Assembly: GCF_014196915.1 (NCBI RefSeq)
Contig: NZ_JACIEP010000003.1
Coordinates: 310,001 to 374,000 of the forward strand
Length of the DNA: 64,000 nucleotides
Direction of reading: 5' to 3'
From: Dysgonomonas hofstadii
GTDB taxonomy: Bacteria; Bacteroidota; Bacteroidia; Bacteroidales; Dysgonomonadaceae
The notes under the pieces were generated by a model that worked only from the letters and a program-made list of their open reading frames with translations, was not told where the DNA came from and searched no databases. Both the position numbers and the translations under genes were made by a program. The stretch's first letter is position 1. Every line of letters starts with the position of its first letter. Below, piece by piece: positions 53,363 through 63,109 of the stretch.

Positions 53363-55657
53363 TTAATACTTACTCAAGCGTGGCCACAGGTTAACCCTGT
53401 TTGCCAATTCACTAACTTCCGAGTCGAGCCTTATCCTGTCATAAAGATTAGGATCGAGTTTACAAGCGTTTATCAGCCTTTTGGAAGCCTCTTTATCATC
53501 TTTTTTACGGGCAAATATGATAGCCGAGAGATATTCATTCCGGGCCGATTCGGGTAGCCTGTCCAATACCCCCTGAGCTTTATCATTATATCCCATACAA
53601 ACCAGACACAATGCTGTATTATAATCGCCATAATTAGCCAGCACCTCCAATGCGTCCATATATTCCCCGTTTCTCAACATCTGGATAGCTTCGGCATAAT
53701 CTTCCCGGAAAGTTTCCCGTATTGTATCTTTTTCTATATCCGTCCGGCTAAGTTCAATATAATAGTCAACCCTGTTCAGTTTTGGATATATCTCATCAAC
53801 TATGATCTTATAATCTTTGGGATATAATTTCTTTATAGTTTCTTCCGTCTGATCCGGATAGACCGCAGTGGTCAGGGTGTCGATGATCGCCTTGGCGTTA
53901 GGCAAATCGGTATGTGCCTGTATTTCTTTTACCAGCGATCTCCAGTCTTCTCCTTTCGGTTTGACGACCACATGAGCGCCAGTCCTCCTCTTCAGGTAAT
54001 CGGAAATGGCATTTCCTCTCTTCTCAGACTGTTCATAGTTAGTTTCCCAGTCTCCTCTGAGGTCTACACTACATTCCATAATGATGCTATCTACCGAATA
54101 TTCAGGCCTTGATGTATATGAATCATATGCTTCTAACAGCTTGTCCAGAACACCTGAATTAATGCTCTCTTCATATTGATGTGATTTCCGTGTCTTATAA
54201 ACCGGATAGATAGTACCTTTATCAAAGAGATATTTATGTAATTTTTTCCGCTCGGTGACAAGGCTGCCATCTGCCAATTGCGACAAGGAAGCAATAAAAT
54301 ACGTCAACGTGTCGGACGCTGGGAATGCAAAGACTGTACGATCTACGGCTTCAACCCTCGATTCCATTACTATTTTCAGGTTCTTCATCCCCGGCCTCAC
54401 AGTCCATGGCTGCTGATAATGATAAATTATATCATCTTCGGCCGTGATAAGAGTATCTACTTTTAACCCTCTTGAATCGGAGCGGTACGGGAATTCAACT
54501 ATTTCATTAAATATCTCATCCTTCCGGTTCATATTCAGTTCATTCAGTACAATTTCATCTATCAGATAATGATGTTTCGCTATCCTCACAGAGTCTTCCT
54601 CCGTAAATGCTTTTGCCTGAATATCACCCAATTTCAGCCCCTTACTATGTATTTCCCTGTATTTGCGTGGCACATGGCTCCGTTTCAATATACTGTCTTT
54701 CTGCGTATGTATGTTAAGATCTATAGTAACACTATCGAGCCAGTGCAATGAAAATCTGCTTTTCAGAAAACTAACATAATCTTTTTTGTATTTCTCTTCG
54801 TATTTTTCGTGAATACCATCCGAAGGCTTCCCTTTATCTTTATTCTTTAAGACCTGATTTTCTGCTTTTCTCCAATATTTACTGTACATATGCTTTTTAT
54901 GGCGCAAGGCAAGAGCTTCCATACTGAGGAATTCCATTTCGTTCATCTTCCGCCAATTCTCATATCCCATTATCATGTCGTATTGTTTACGGTAATCGTC
55001 ATAGTTGCGCCGTTGCACTTTATGGATTTCCTTAAACATACTTTTCCAGTTCACAAACAGGGAATCGTAAGCTGAAGGATCGACAATCGTTGACAGGAAA
55101 TCTTCGTAAGCTTCATAATCTGCTATTTGCTTATCCCTGAAACCTTCTCCTACTAAAACAACCGTATCTAACTGACAAATCGAATCGCCGTCTATTAATT
55201 TTGGAGCCAACACCAAACGCCAGTTCGGATCGAGAATATCGACGGGTGCGATAATATTAAAATCTAAATTTACTTTACCATCACGCTCGGGCGCAAAATT
55301 AGATTTAACCTTGATAACGACTTCCGATAGTTTATAAACCTTGCTTGTATCCAGTTTCTCGGCCTGACTGGCAAATACCTCATTCTCGTCCAGTGTCTGG
55401 TCTTCAACATTCGTAAATGAGACTTCTTCAGCTATTGTTCTGGGGCCGCTTTGTCCTTCCAGCCCGCCACTGTTCAGAAAATCAATTTCCGGCTTTGTGG
55501 TTTGCATAAAAAGCCTTTCTATTTCCAGCTTGCCATATCCCCTCTTGTTCGAAGAGCAGGAAGTAAACACAAGCAATACGACCAGCACAATTGCCAATAA
55601 AACTATAACAAATGATAATATATTAGATTGAGTACTTGTTTTGATGTTTTTTTTCAT
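53363..55657 (-). CDS. Large lipoprotein with OmpA-like and TPR-like C-terminal parts
   Basis: The 764-aa product has a long hydrophobic signal ending FTSC (lipidated Cys34). The central part is rich in charged residues. The region about 535-660 has OmpA-like features (SIIMECSVDLRGDWETNYEQSEKRGNAISDYL, and YPKLNRVDYYIEL near its end), as found in Bacteroidales proteins of the DUF3868/OmpA fimbria-linked type. A helical TPR-like tail (about 670-745; MDALEVLANYGDYNTALCLVCMG) follows. I infer an outer-membrane lipoprotein that contacts peptidoglycan or organises surface structures. Confidence 0.65.
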   Translation of the reverse strand: MKKNIKTSTQSNILSFVIVLLAIVLVVLLVFTSCSSNKRGYGKLEIERLFMQTTKPEIDFLNSGGLEGQSGPRTIAEEVSFTNVEDQTLDENEVFASQAEKLDTSKVYKLSEVVIKVKSNFAPERDGKVNLDFNIIAPVDILDPNWRLVLAPKLIDGDSICQLDTVVLVGEGFRDKQIADYEAYEDFLSTIVDPSAYDSLFVNWKSMFKEIHKVQRRNYDDYRKQYDMIMGYENWRKMNEMEFLSMEALALRHKKHMYSKYWRKAENQVLKNKDKGKPSDGIHEKYEEKYKKDYVSFLKSRFSLHWLDSVTIDLNIHTQKDSILKRSHVPRKYREIHSKGLKLGDIQAKAFTEEDSVRIAKHHYLIDEIVLNELNMNRKDEIFNEIVEFPYRSDSRGLKVDTLITAEDDIIYHYQQPWTVRPGMKNLKIVMESRVEAVDRTVFAFPASDTLTYFIASLSQLADGSLVTERKKLHKYLFDKGTIYPVYKTRKSHQYEESINSGVLDKLLEAYDSYTSRPEYSVDSIIMECSVDLRGDWETNYEQSEKRGNAISDYLKRRTGAHVVVKPKGEDWRSLVKEIQAHTDLPNAKAIIDTLTTAVYPDQTEETIKKLYPKDYKIIVDEIYPKLNRVDYYIELSRTDIEKDTIRETFREDYAEAIQMLRNGEYMDALEVLANYGDYNTALCLVCMGYNDKAQGVLDRLPESARNEYLSAIIFARKKDDKEASKRLINACKLDPNLYDRIRLDSEVSELANRVNLWPRLSKY

Positions 55658-55681
55658 AACACAATTTATTCCTTATACATT

Positions 55682-56434
55682 TTACTTAGGGGCTATACTT
55701 AGCCTTAGTCTCGGTATTTTGATTCGTATCTGTTCACTTCTCGAAGTTCCCGGATAACCCAGATTAACTTCCGTTATATTAGGAATGGCGTCTTTATATG
55801 TATATTCGGGATCGCACAGGTATTCTTCTTCAACAACCCAGTTCTGGCCGATATTTCGTGCGTTTTTTGTATCTTCTGTTGTATTTCGCCTATACAAGAC
55901 ATATTTTCCCTGCATTTCTCCGGCTTCGTTTACTTTGCCTTGTGCTTCATATCTCAAATTTCCTAACTCGAAATTGAATGAGCCGGCCAGTGTATCGTTT
56001 TTTACAACCAGTTTCAAATTATTAGCCAAATAGGATTCGACCGGAACCATGGATACTTTTCGTCCTTTACCTTTTATGTATTCACTTTTCCGTTTCCATT
56101 TATATTTTTCGCAGTTGATAGTAACAACTCCGTTCAATCTGTTTTCTACAAATGTTGCTGTTATTTGTTCCCGGCCCGACCAGCTACTTCTGTCATTCTG
56201 GGATATAGACCATTGTCTTTTATATTTTCCATGAAGTATTTTTTCCCCTTCCGGATTTTTATAATACTCATATGTGATAACACAGCCTGTATTTCTGTCT
56301 TTAAACTCTTCAACCAGAATCTTCCGACCCGGGTCAGGCTTATCCTTTTGCCTGCCTTTATCTCCATCCACATTCTCAAATGTGGCTATGGCCAAGGTAA
56401 ATATTGATATTAAAATAATTCTGCTACTTGTCAT
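55682..56434 (-). CDS. Secreted beta-rich protein of unknown function, MORN-like strands
   Basis: The 250-aa product has a signal peptide (about 1-18) and a Lys/Asp-rich linker. A middle part has repeated turns such as GEKILHGKYKRQW and NEAGEMQGKYVLYRR that look like MORN-type beta hairpins. The end reads LRLSIAPK. No certain domain. It heads the three-gene operon and is 24 bases from the lipoprotein gene. Upstream is a 16-base tandem duplication overlapping its ATG. Confidence 0.6.
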   Translation of the reverse strand: MTSSRIILISIFTLAIATFENVDGDKGRQKDKPDPGRKILVEEFKDRNTGCVITYEYYKNPEGEKILHGKYKRQWSISQNDRSSWSGREQITATFVENRLNGVVTINCEKYKWKRKSEYIKGKGRKVSMVPVESYLANNLKLVVKNDTLAGSFNFELGNLRYEAQGKVNEAGEMQGKYVLYRRNTTEDTKNARNIGQNWVVEEEYLCDPEYTYKDAIPNITEVNLGYPGTSRSEQIRIKIPRLRLSIAPK

Positions 56435-56464
56435 TTCTTTTCATTTTTATTTCTTTTCATTTTA
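56433..56464. repeat. Tandem 16-base duplication at the start of the 250-aa gene
   Basis: ATTTCTTTTCATTTTT (56433-56448) is followed directly by ATTTCTTTTCATTTTA (56449-56464). It creates extra out-of-frame and in-frame ATGs before the assigned start, so the real start could be a little upstream. Confidence 0.7.
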
Positions 56465-56481
56465 CCTAAGTTACAACCTGA

Positions 56482-56523
56482 TAAAAAAGTAGGGTCATGT
56501 GAACTTCACAGCCTTATGACCCT
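56482..56523 (-). terminator. Second terminator between the bactofilin operon and the 250-aa gene
   Basis: AGGGTCAT (56491-56498) pairs with ATGACCCT (56516-56523), followed on the minus strand by ACTTTTTTA. The 353-base gap 56435-56787 also has an AACCTTCCC/GGGAAGGTT hairpin at 56670-56691 and the hairpin just past bactofilin; no gene is seen in it. Confidence 0.7.
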
Positions 56524-56758
56524 TTGGTTAAAACATATTCACACTGAAGACAAACTTAGAGTCTTAATTCATAATTATTTCATCAATACGACCTGTCAGG
56601 AGTTTCTCCCATTGACACCTGACATCGCAGTTATTTTTTTTCAAGTCCTGCATTATTCACCCTTTCGCTAACCTTCCCCTCTGGGAAGGTTAGTTTAAGG
56701 GCTGATTACAAAGGCTTCACAGCTAACATAATCACAAAAAACTTTACAAAACTACACG

Positions 56759-56777
56759 GCGCAACCCGAGGTTGCGC
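56759..56777. terminator. Hairpin directly after the bactofilin gene
   Basis: GCGCAACC (56759-56766) pairs perfectly with GGTTGCGC (56770-56777) around a 3-base loop, 10 bases past the stop. The T run is strong in plus orientation and weaker in the operon's direction. Confidence 0.6.
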
Positions 56778-56787
56778 TTTTTCTTTA

Positions 56788-57249
56788 TTAATATTCTTCT
56801 ACCACTTTATCAACAGCCGGGGCGGATGGAACAATATCATTCGAGTTAAAGCTATTATTAAGGGAAGTCTCTGTCTTTCCTTCGGTCTCCATCCTGCAAT
56901 TGCCAAAAAAACTGGCCCCGGCTTCTATTTCTATATTATAAGCTGTTATTTGGCCTTCGTAATGAGAAGAAGTTCTTAGGATCACGATATCGGAAACCGT
57001 CACATCGCCGAGAACTTTCCCTTTGACTTCGACCGATTTGCCTGTAATCTTCCCTTTTACACACCCTTCTGTGCCAATAACAACCTTTCCTTTGCTATTA
57101 ATATCTCCTTCTACATTGCCATCTATTCTCAAATCATCTTCTATACAGATCTCTCCTTTAAGTGTAGCCGAACCGGAAATAACACTGAGCGATTGTAAAG
57201 CCGGGTTCTGAATAGCTGAGCCTTTATATGTTTTATTTTTATTGAACAT
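56788..57249 (-). CDS. Bactofilin (polymer-forming cytoskeletal protein)
   Basis: The 153-aa product has the DUF583 beta-helix core (about 22-118) with the regular six-residue hydrophobic pattern: LKGEICIEDDLRIDGNVEGDI, KGKVVIGTEGCVKGKI, and EVKGKVLGDVTV. Disordered Ser/Asn-rich tails flank it. Bactofilins polymerise without nucleotide into filaments at the inner membrane and set up local cell-wall or envelope structures. It is the last gene of a seven-gene surface-protein operon, 15 bases after the beta-barrel gene, an unusual setting. Confidence 0.93.
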   Translation of the reverse strand: MFNKNKTYKGSAIQNPALQSLSVISGSATLKGEICIEDDLRIDGNVEGDINSKGKVVIGTEGCVKGKITGKSVEVKGKVLGDVTVSDIVILRTSSHYEGQITAYNIEIEAGASFFGNCRMETEGKTETSLNNSFNSNDIVPSAPAVDKVVEEY

Positions 57250-57264
57250 CGTATATTTTATATT

Positions 57265-57870
57265 TTAAAAAAGATAATTTAACGCGATTGAGCATCCTCT
57301 ATTCTTCACGGATACAAACTGATCTCCGAGTGACAAATCCCTTTCCGAAAAGCCATATTCATAATTGGCGTTCAGTGCTATACTGGATGTCAGATAAACT
57401 CCGATACCTGCAATAGCTCCATAATCAAACCTGTTACTACTTCCGCTGTATTTCAATGAATTACTGGAGTCATTGTCTTTTATTCTACCCGATATCGCAC
57501 AAGATGCATATAGTCCGGCATGCAGAAATGGTTTTATCAGACCTTTAGCAGGACGCCATTCGATAGTAACCGGTATTTTCAGATTATCTTCCGAGAAATG
57601 GTATGTAATACCAGTACTATTGCCCATATCGTTTTTAAGACTGAACTCCTGCATAAAATAGAGCAAACCTGTGCGAATGCTTAAAGATTTTATATATAGA
57701 GGCTGCCGGAAAGTCACCCCGCCCTCAAAACCTGTTTTACGGCTTATATCTACACCGGGATATTCAATTCCGGACGCATTTACCCGTATTCCGGCCTGCA
57801 CTCCGAAGCTTTGTGAAAAAGCATTGCAGGTGCTGGCGAGTAATAGTATTATGATCAATCGTATTTTCAT
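57265..57870 (-). CDS. Outer-membrane beta-barrel protein, PorT/OmpW-like
   Basis: The 201-aa product has a signal peptide (about 1-20), then alternating amphipathic strands (GVQAGIRVNASG, SIRTGLLYFMQEFSL, KPFLHAGLYASCAISG, FDYGAIAGIGVYLT, ALNANYEYGFS) and a C-terminal Phe (NYLF), as expected for an 8-10-strand barrel of the outer membrane protein beta-barrel family. It could anchor the surface protein encoded upstream. It lies 10 bases after the 134-aa gene. Confidence 0.8.
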   Translation of the reverse strand: MKIRLIIILLLASTCNAFSQSFGVQAGIRVNASGIEYPGVDISRKTGFEGGVTFRQPLYIKSLSIRTGLLYFMQEFSLKNDMGNSTGITYHFSEDNLKIPVTIEWRPAKGLIKPFLHAGLYASCAISGRIKDNDSSNSLKYSGSSNRFDYGAIAGIGVYLTSSIALNANYEYGFSERDLSLGDQFVSVKNRGCSIALNYLF

Positions 57871-57880
57871 ATTCTTCTTA

Positions 57881-58285
57881 TTAATTCAGTAACATCTCTA
57901 AATTCAGGCGTTGGATATTATAAGAGGTATCATCAATAGCCGGGTAAAGATTCTCCGTAAACATGGATATTACGCTCTCTTTCCAGTGCTGGAATCCCCT
58001 GCAAGTAGTGCGACAGCCTATCAGCATCTCGTTTTCGGAGCTTTCCAAAACCGTTAACTGCGGATTATATAACTTTAATATCTCGCATTTCACAATAGCT
58101 ATCATCATACTTTCCCGCTCCTCTTTCACATCTTTTACTTTAACAATGTTATCTACATTGCAAACTGAGAACAGATTGAAAGCCGAACGTTCGAAGGCGA
58201 CCCAGTACCTATTGACTCTATACAGACGGATATGTCCGTCATTATGCTTTTCTTTTTCTAATATCTGCCAGATGTTGCTGTCCAT
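57881..58285 (-). CDS. 134-aa protein of unknown function
   Basis: No signal peptide or helix. The N-terminal half has a LYRVNRYWVAFERSAFNLFSV stretch reminiscent of small Bacteroidetes proteins with a Tyr/Trp-x-Ala-x-Glu-Arg-Ser-Ala motif; I cannot name a family. Two Cys lie close together (GCRTTCRG). Predicted cytoplasmic, so with bactofilin it would be one of two cytosolic components of an otherwise exported operon. It is 17 and 10 bases from its neighbours. Confidence 0.6.
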   Translation of the reverse strand: MDSNIWQILEKEKHNDGHIRLYRVNRYWVAFERSAFNLFSVCNVDNIVKVKDVKEERESMMIAIVKCEILKLYNPQLTVLESSENEMLIGCRTTCRGFQHWKESVISMFTENLYPAIDDTSYNIQRLNLEMLLN

Positions 58286-58302
58286 AGTGTTTTCCTTTTT
58301 GT

Positions 58303-61300
58303 TTATAGTGCCATTATCTTATCTATTTTCGTTCCACCGTTTTCTGTGTATACTTTCACTATATATACTCCCTGAACCAAGGATAAAGACCTGGTATACA
58401 TGGTTGTACTTATTTTATTATCCGAATATATCTTACGGCCAAGGATATCATATATCTGTATTTCTTTTATAGTAGAGATTGCATTTACTTCCAGCTGCTT
58501 ATCTCTATATGCTATGCTTATTCCGTTTTCATATCCAAACAACTCTTCGTCAGATAATAATTGCAATGCAAATCTGTCTTTATCGATATAATTGTCTTTC
58601 GACTCCACGTTACGTTGAGTAAAGGAATATGTACTGTATAGAATCAGATCCTGTTTTGTTCCCATATATTTATCTACAAGCACAGGATGTATTCCGGTTG
58701 CTGTATAGAAATTTTCAACATTTTCGAATATAAGCGATTGTGAGTTTTTCGCATCGGAACTCTTAACCCCTATACCGATCTCGCGTATTCCTTCCTCATA
58801 AGCCTGAATCAGGTTATAATCGCTGTTGTCAGGAGAAATGAAGAAAGTCTCAGGAGTAGCATGTCCTTGCGAATAAATCATTTTCTTAACATTCGTTGCG
58901 GTCTCATCTGTTTCTGCTGCTGCAAGAACTGAATAATCTCCTTCCAGATTGTCGCTACTAATTGATTTGAGATACAAAGAGCGCCCTAGTCCTCCCGGAG
59001 GAACGGATAAAGAGAGTCCAGCCAAAGCATAGGTACCTTCGAGAGGGAAAAGCAAATCGATGTCATCACTTATCAGTGTAACTATAAATGCATGTAGTGG
59101 CGGGATTTTTCCGGCATCGTCGAATTCATAGCGATTCCATATCTGAGTTTCGCTATTGAAAAGCAGGTAACCTTCCGATTTATCCAGTTTAGTAATGCCA
59201 TTTGCATCAAAGAACTGTTTGGCATTGATCGAAGCCATAAACGGATTACCAACCATTACTTTCTTATCGCTTGTACTGTTCTGGCTTTTCACTTTCTTCA
59301 GTTCGTAACCAGGAACACTAGATGGTACACCTGTCACGGTAATATTAGGAGTTGTACCATTATTGTCTTCATATATAAAGCGATAGGCTTCTTCTCCACG
59401 CTTCATTATACCTACAGGAGAATGTATAAGTTGCAAGGTCTGCGGATTGAAATAAAAGAATTTGCTTTCTTTTGTAAACCTGTCATAAAGGTGTCCCGGA
59501 TAATACGCGGCTTTCGCACTGTTTTCGAAATACGGGATTTCAATTATACCCTGCAGTCCTTCCAGATTACAATGATCATCATAACCTTTCAAATTGTCGT
59601 ACAAGGCTACTTTCACAGCAATAGCATTATTCGTTTCACTTAAAGGCTTATCATTTGTAGAAAATGTCTTATCGAAGTTTCCGACTACTATTTCTCCAGC
59701 TGAGTTTCCTGTTTCCGGATGCGACATGGCAAAACCTGCCTGCCATGTTAACGGATATCCGGCAAAGGCAAAATCTCCTGTGGCCATACTCTTCAATGGA
59801 GCCGCCAATGCATACCACATATCCCTTTTCTTAGCCGCATAAGTACACGTATTGCCTGTTGGCTGATCTCCATGCGAAACGCCAGAGAAGCCGTCATAAT
59901 AGCCCCAGTTATACTGAACATATGCTTTCTCATAAGTCAGCTTATGCTGATATATCAGTTCTGCACCATAAGCAAAGGTTATATTACCACATACCGGCTC
60001 ACCACATACATCGACAGGAGTTTTATCCGGATGCAATGACGGATAGTTTGTTATACCGCCCGGTATATAGACATTGGAACAGCCAACAGGTATCATATTT
60101 AACGGTGCTCCGTTCACATCTACCCAGTTATCGGGATTGTTCCAGTTATTATCTGTCGCGTTTTGCTTCCAATAGAAAGTCAGGCCATCCGGCACAATGT
60201 TTATAAGGAATGTATTGCTGGTAGCTTTAGTTCCATACGAATCTGTTGTTATTCGTTGAAAATAAGTCGGCGAAGCTGTTAATGGCACCGGAGTGTAACT
60301 CTGACCATCACCATTAACTGTAATATTTGACCAGTTTGTTCCATCAGTGCTGATCTGCCATTGATAAGAATAGCTACCGCTGCCACCAGTAGAGACCTCA
60401 CCTTTTATCTCTGAAGGTGTCTGATCTTTACATACAGATGGATTTCCTTTTATTGCTCCCGCATTCAAAGCATCGGCAATTATATATGGACCAAAAGCGC
60501 CATTATCTTTCAATGGGTTTGATATATCCTCGCTATGTGCGTAAACGACTCCCGATGTCACATACCAATGGATATAATAAACGCCTTTAGCCATATCAGT
60601 GAACGATACATTCGTTAAACTATTCACTCCGTTCCCTGTAGGTATAGTAAAACTTTTCCAAGCGGAACTGTTACTGTGAATGTTAGGATTGGCAGCCAGA
60701 GCATCTTCATATCTTGGGTGGGTTGTGATCAGGTATCTTGCCTTCACATCCAACGGATCGTAATTGACGCCCGTAGTTCCATGGTTAATATTTAATGTGA
60801 GATCTACTGTCTGTGTAGCCGGGAATGTATTGTCCACGAACTTCACCGGTGAAGCCGTTACTTTGATATGCTCATTAATTCCTATATCATTTTTAACAAC
60901 CCTCTGCTCACCTATCCTGCGGATATAACCCGGTAGTGGAGTAGTACCCCAACTTCCTCCTATCAATAAAACATCGGAGTAGATACCAATCAGTTTATAT
61001 TCCTTGAGTGGCAGGACAATAAAATATTTATCACCTTGATTTAACTGCGCCGGAGGATTAATAAGCTCAGTTACACTATCCGCTGCGAGGAAAACCATAG
61101 TTTCAAAATCTACGCCTCCACCCTGTAATCTGAACTCCAGATTAGTCATTGGCTCCAAGTCATTATATTCCATCTTTATCGTATGGGCATTTCTCCGGGC
61201 TTGCTGCGCGGTATACCCTTCTTCAAGCGGTGTAGACGGATAATCTGTAAAAGAAATATTCATTTGCAGAAGAGGTAAAGCGATTGTTGTCGCTGCCGTT

Positions 61301-62655
61301 ACCTTTTGTCTTACTGGCATAAAAGGACGTCCAAGATATGCCGGAATTGTACTGAAAGCATCCGTGAAGAAAGTCGTTTCCTGATCAAACTGTCCATGCA
61401 ACTCAAAATCTCCACTAGTAGCATCAGTTCTGCCCACTCTCACTTTTTTCAAGTCATACGTAATACCCAATGTGTTAAAAACATCCTGTATTGTAGTCGT
61501 ACCTTTTACAATTGTTTCGCTAAGGTCGAGGTAAATATCCGCATTCTTCTCTTTAAAATTTAAATCAGAACCGTTAGGTAATGGCTGGGTATGTATTGTA
61601 ATAAGAGGTTTGTTAGGGTCATTCATATAGGCAACAGTCTGCGAACCGTTAAGCCCTAAATTTGCTAGTGTTGCTAAGTCAGCTGCCGAAATTTGACTTA
61701 AATCCATAAAATTCGTTTCTCCGCCAAAAGCCGTTATATCCGAAGGGGGTAAAGCAAGTATCATACTATTATCGGCATAATATTGTAATCTTACACCATA
61801 TCCATCGGGGCAACCACTACCTATACCTGCTGAGTGTGTCGCCGTACGGGCATTTACGACTCCGCCATATACTACAATTATCCCATCATAAAAAGTATAC
61901 CATCCGCCACCAATACCGGCACCGTGTCCTCCCCAGGCTGTAATAGTTCCACTGGAAATAATAATATTCCCCCCGGATGCGAATCTCTGGCTATATTCAA
62001 CACCATTGTTAAATATCTGAATTTTTCCCTGATTACTATTTGTACCTGTACCAGCGAAATTCTTGGAACCAATTCCCGCTCCACCGTTTCCATAATTCCT
62101 GTTAGTGCCGTCCCCAGGTTGTTTAATAGTAGATTTAGCTATAAGAACGCCACTGGTATTGTCATTCGGATCTTTAGCGCTGATATGAATCTGCGCTCCC
62201 CGGTCTACCTGAATAGCACAATATTCGGAAGTAGCATTGGTACCGCTAGTATTATCCGGGAAAAGGTAAAATTCATTCGTTCCATCCAAAATGAAGTTAA
62301 CTATGGTAAGAGGATTTAAATTAGATTTTTTTGTATCTTCTGTCATTGTTGTTCCTGTGAAATATCGTCCTTTGACAGTCATACACGAACTGGACTTTGC
62401 ATTCGCACCTGTTCTCGTTATTTTTACATTCTGCAATGTTATGGTCCCTACATAACCAGACTCGATTGTTATCGTATTGCTTGTAACAGTACCATTACCA
62501 GTAATAACATATTCCACATTAGGTGTACTGGGAATAACTATATTTCCCGAATTAATATTAAGTTGTGTCGGAGTCTGTGCGTTAATTGTCGCTACTGCTG
62601 TAAATTCCAGCAACAGAACAAATAATATTTTGTATAAAACAGCAATATGTTTCAT
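58303..62655 (-). CDS. Large T9SS-exported surface protein with beta-helix and Ig-like parts
   Basis: The 1450-aa protein has a signal peptide (about 1-26). A Gly/Asn/Thr-rich right-handed beta-helix-like part (about 28-300; GNGGAGIGSKNFAGTG, GGHGAGIGGGWY) follows, then several beta-sandwich parts, an Ig-like domain around 740-830 (GSGSYSYQWQISTDGTNW), and a type A T9SS sorting domain at the end (about 1375-1450; IQIYDILGRKIYS and QGVYIVKVYTENG). The sorting domain directs export by the T9SS and usually attachment to A-LPS. It is the largest gene of the operon. No enzymatic motif is seen; an adhesin-like or structural role is likely. Confidence 0.85.
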   Translation of the reverse strand: MKHIAVLYKILFVLLLEFTAVATINAQTPTQLNINSGNIVIPSTPNVEYVITGNGTVTSNTITIESGYVGTITLQNVKITRTGANAKSSSCMTVKGRYFTGTTMTEDTKKSNLNPLTIVNFILDGTNEFYLFPDNTSGTNATSEYCAIQVDRGAQIHISAKDPNDNTSGVLIAKSTIKQPGDGTNRNYGNGGAGIGSKNFAGTGTNSNQGKIQIFNNGVEYSQRFASGGNIIISSGTITAWGGHGAGIGGGWYTFYDGIIVVYGGVVNARTATHSAGIGSGCPDGYGVRLQYYADNSMILALPPSDITAFGGETNFMDLSQISAADLATLANLGLNGSQTVAYMNDPNKPLITIHTQPLPNGSDLNFKEKNADIYLDLSETIVKGTTTIQDVFNTLGITYDLKKVRVGRTDATSGDFELHGQFDQETTFFTDAFSTIPAYLGRPFMPVRQKVTAATTIALPLLQMNISFTDYPSTPLEEGYTAQQARRNAHTIKMEYNDLEPMTNLEFRLQGGGVDFETMVFLAADSVTELINPPAQLNQGDKYFIVLPLKEYKLIGIYSDVLLIGGSWGTTPLPGYIRRIGEQRVVKNDIGINEHIKVTASPVKFVDNTFPATQTVDLTLNINHGTTGVNYDPLDVKARYLITTHPRYEDALAANPNIHSNSSAWKSFTIPTGNGVNSLTNVSFTDMAKGVYYIHWYVTSGVVYAHSEDISNPLKDNGAFGPYIIADALNAGAIKGNPSVCKDQTPSEIKGEVSTGGSGSYSYQWQISTDGTNWSNITVNGDGQSYTPVPLTASPTYFQRITTDSYGTKATSNTFLINIVPDGLTFYWKQNATDNNWNNPDNWVDVNGAPLNMIPVGCSNVYIPGGITNYPSLHPDKTPVDVCGEPVCGNITFAYGAELIYQHKLTYEKAYVQYNWGYYDGFSGVSHGDQPTGNTCTYAAKKRDMWYALAAPLKSMATGDFAFAGYPLTWQAGFAMSHPETGNSAGEIVVGNFDKTFSTNDKPLSETNNAIAVKVALYDNLKGYDDHCNLEGLQGIIEIPYFENSAKAAYYPGHLYDRFTKESKFFYFNPQTLQLIHSPVGIMKRGEEAYRFIYEDNNGTTPNITVTGVPSSVPGYELKKVKSQNSTSDKKVMVGNPFMASINAKQFFDANGITKLDKSEGYLLFNSETQIWNRYEFDDAGKIPPLHAFIVTLISDDIDLLFPLEGTYALAGLSLSVPPGGLGRSLYLKSISSDNLEGDYSVLAAAETDETATNVKKMIYSQGHATPETFFISPDNSDYNLIQAYEEGIREIGIGVKSSDAKNSQSLIFENVENFYTATGIHPVLVDKYMGTKQDLILYSTYSFTQRNVESKDNYIDKDRFALQLLSDEELFGYENGISIAYRDKQLEVNAISTIKEIQIYDILGRKIYSDNKISTTMYTRSLSLVQGVYIVKVYTENGGTKIDKIMAL

Positions 62656-62671
62656 GTTTCCTTACGTTTAT

Positions 62672-63106
62672 TTATTTTCGTTTGTAAACCAGCAAGACAA
62701 CTGTTTCCTTTGACGAATCGTCTATGTCATTACCGGTGAATTCCAAATACAATTTATCTTCAAGTATTGCCCATTCAGTGATAAATAATTTCCCGGATGA
62801 AAGTTCAAAAGCAAGATAATCTCCATCAACCACATATTCCACACTTTTTGTCTGGTCTTCGTCTTTAAATAATACTGTTTCCTCTTTAACCTCTATTTCA
62901 GCATAAAACTTCATATAGCTATTAATAAGGTCAAAATGTATTCTGGATTCATTACAGGGAATAGAAGCTTCTTCCCATACCCATTCTCCTTGCAGCGACT
63001 TTATATCATTTTTGGTTGTCTGTGCTATCGCAAACCACGATAAACTGCAAACTGCAAGCAACAAACAAACTCTTAATCGTATTATTTTAGATTCCATAGA
63101 ATTCAT
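62672..63106 (-). CDS. Secreted small beta-protein, paralogue B of a tandem pair
   Basis: The 144-aa product has a signal peptide (about 1-28, cleavage after FAIAQ) and a mature beta-rich domain beginning KSLQGEWVWEEASIP. The LQGEW start recalls lipocalin-like small proteins, but this is a weak hint. It is clearly paralogous with the next gene upstream (shared LQGEW-W-EASIP, KFY-EIE, EW, LYLE, VLL-YKRK). A second ATG at codon 4 is possible. Confidence 0.7.
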   Translation of the reverse strand: MNSMESKIIRLRVCLLLAVCSLSWFAIAQTTKNDIKSLQGEWVWEEASIPCNESRIHFDLINSYMKFYAEIEVKEETVLFKDEDQTKSVEYVVDGDYLAFELSSGKLFITEWAILEDKLYLEFTGNDIDDSSKETVVLLVYKRK

Positions 63107-63109
63107 TAT

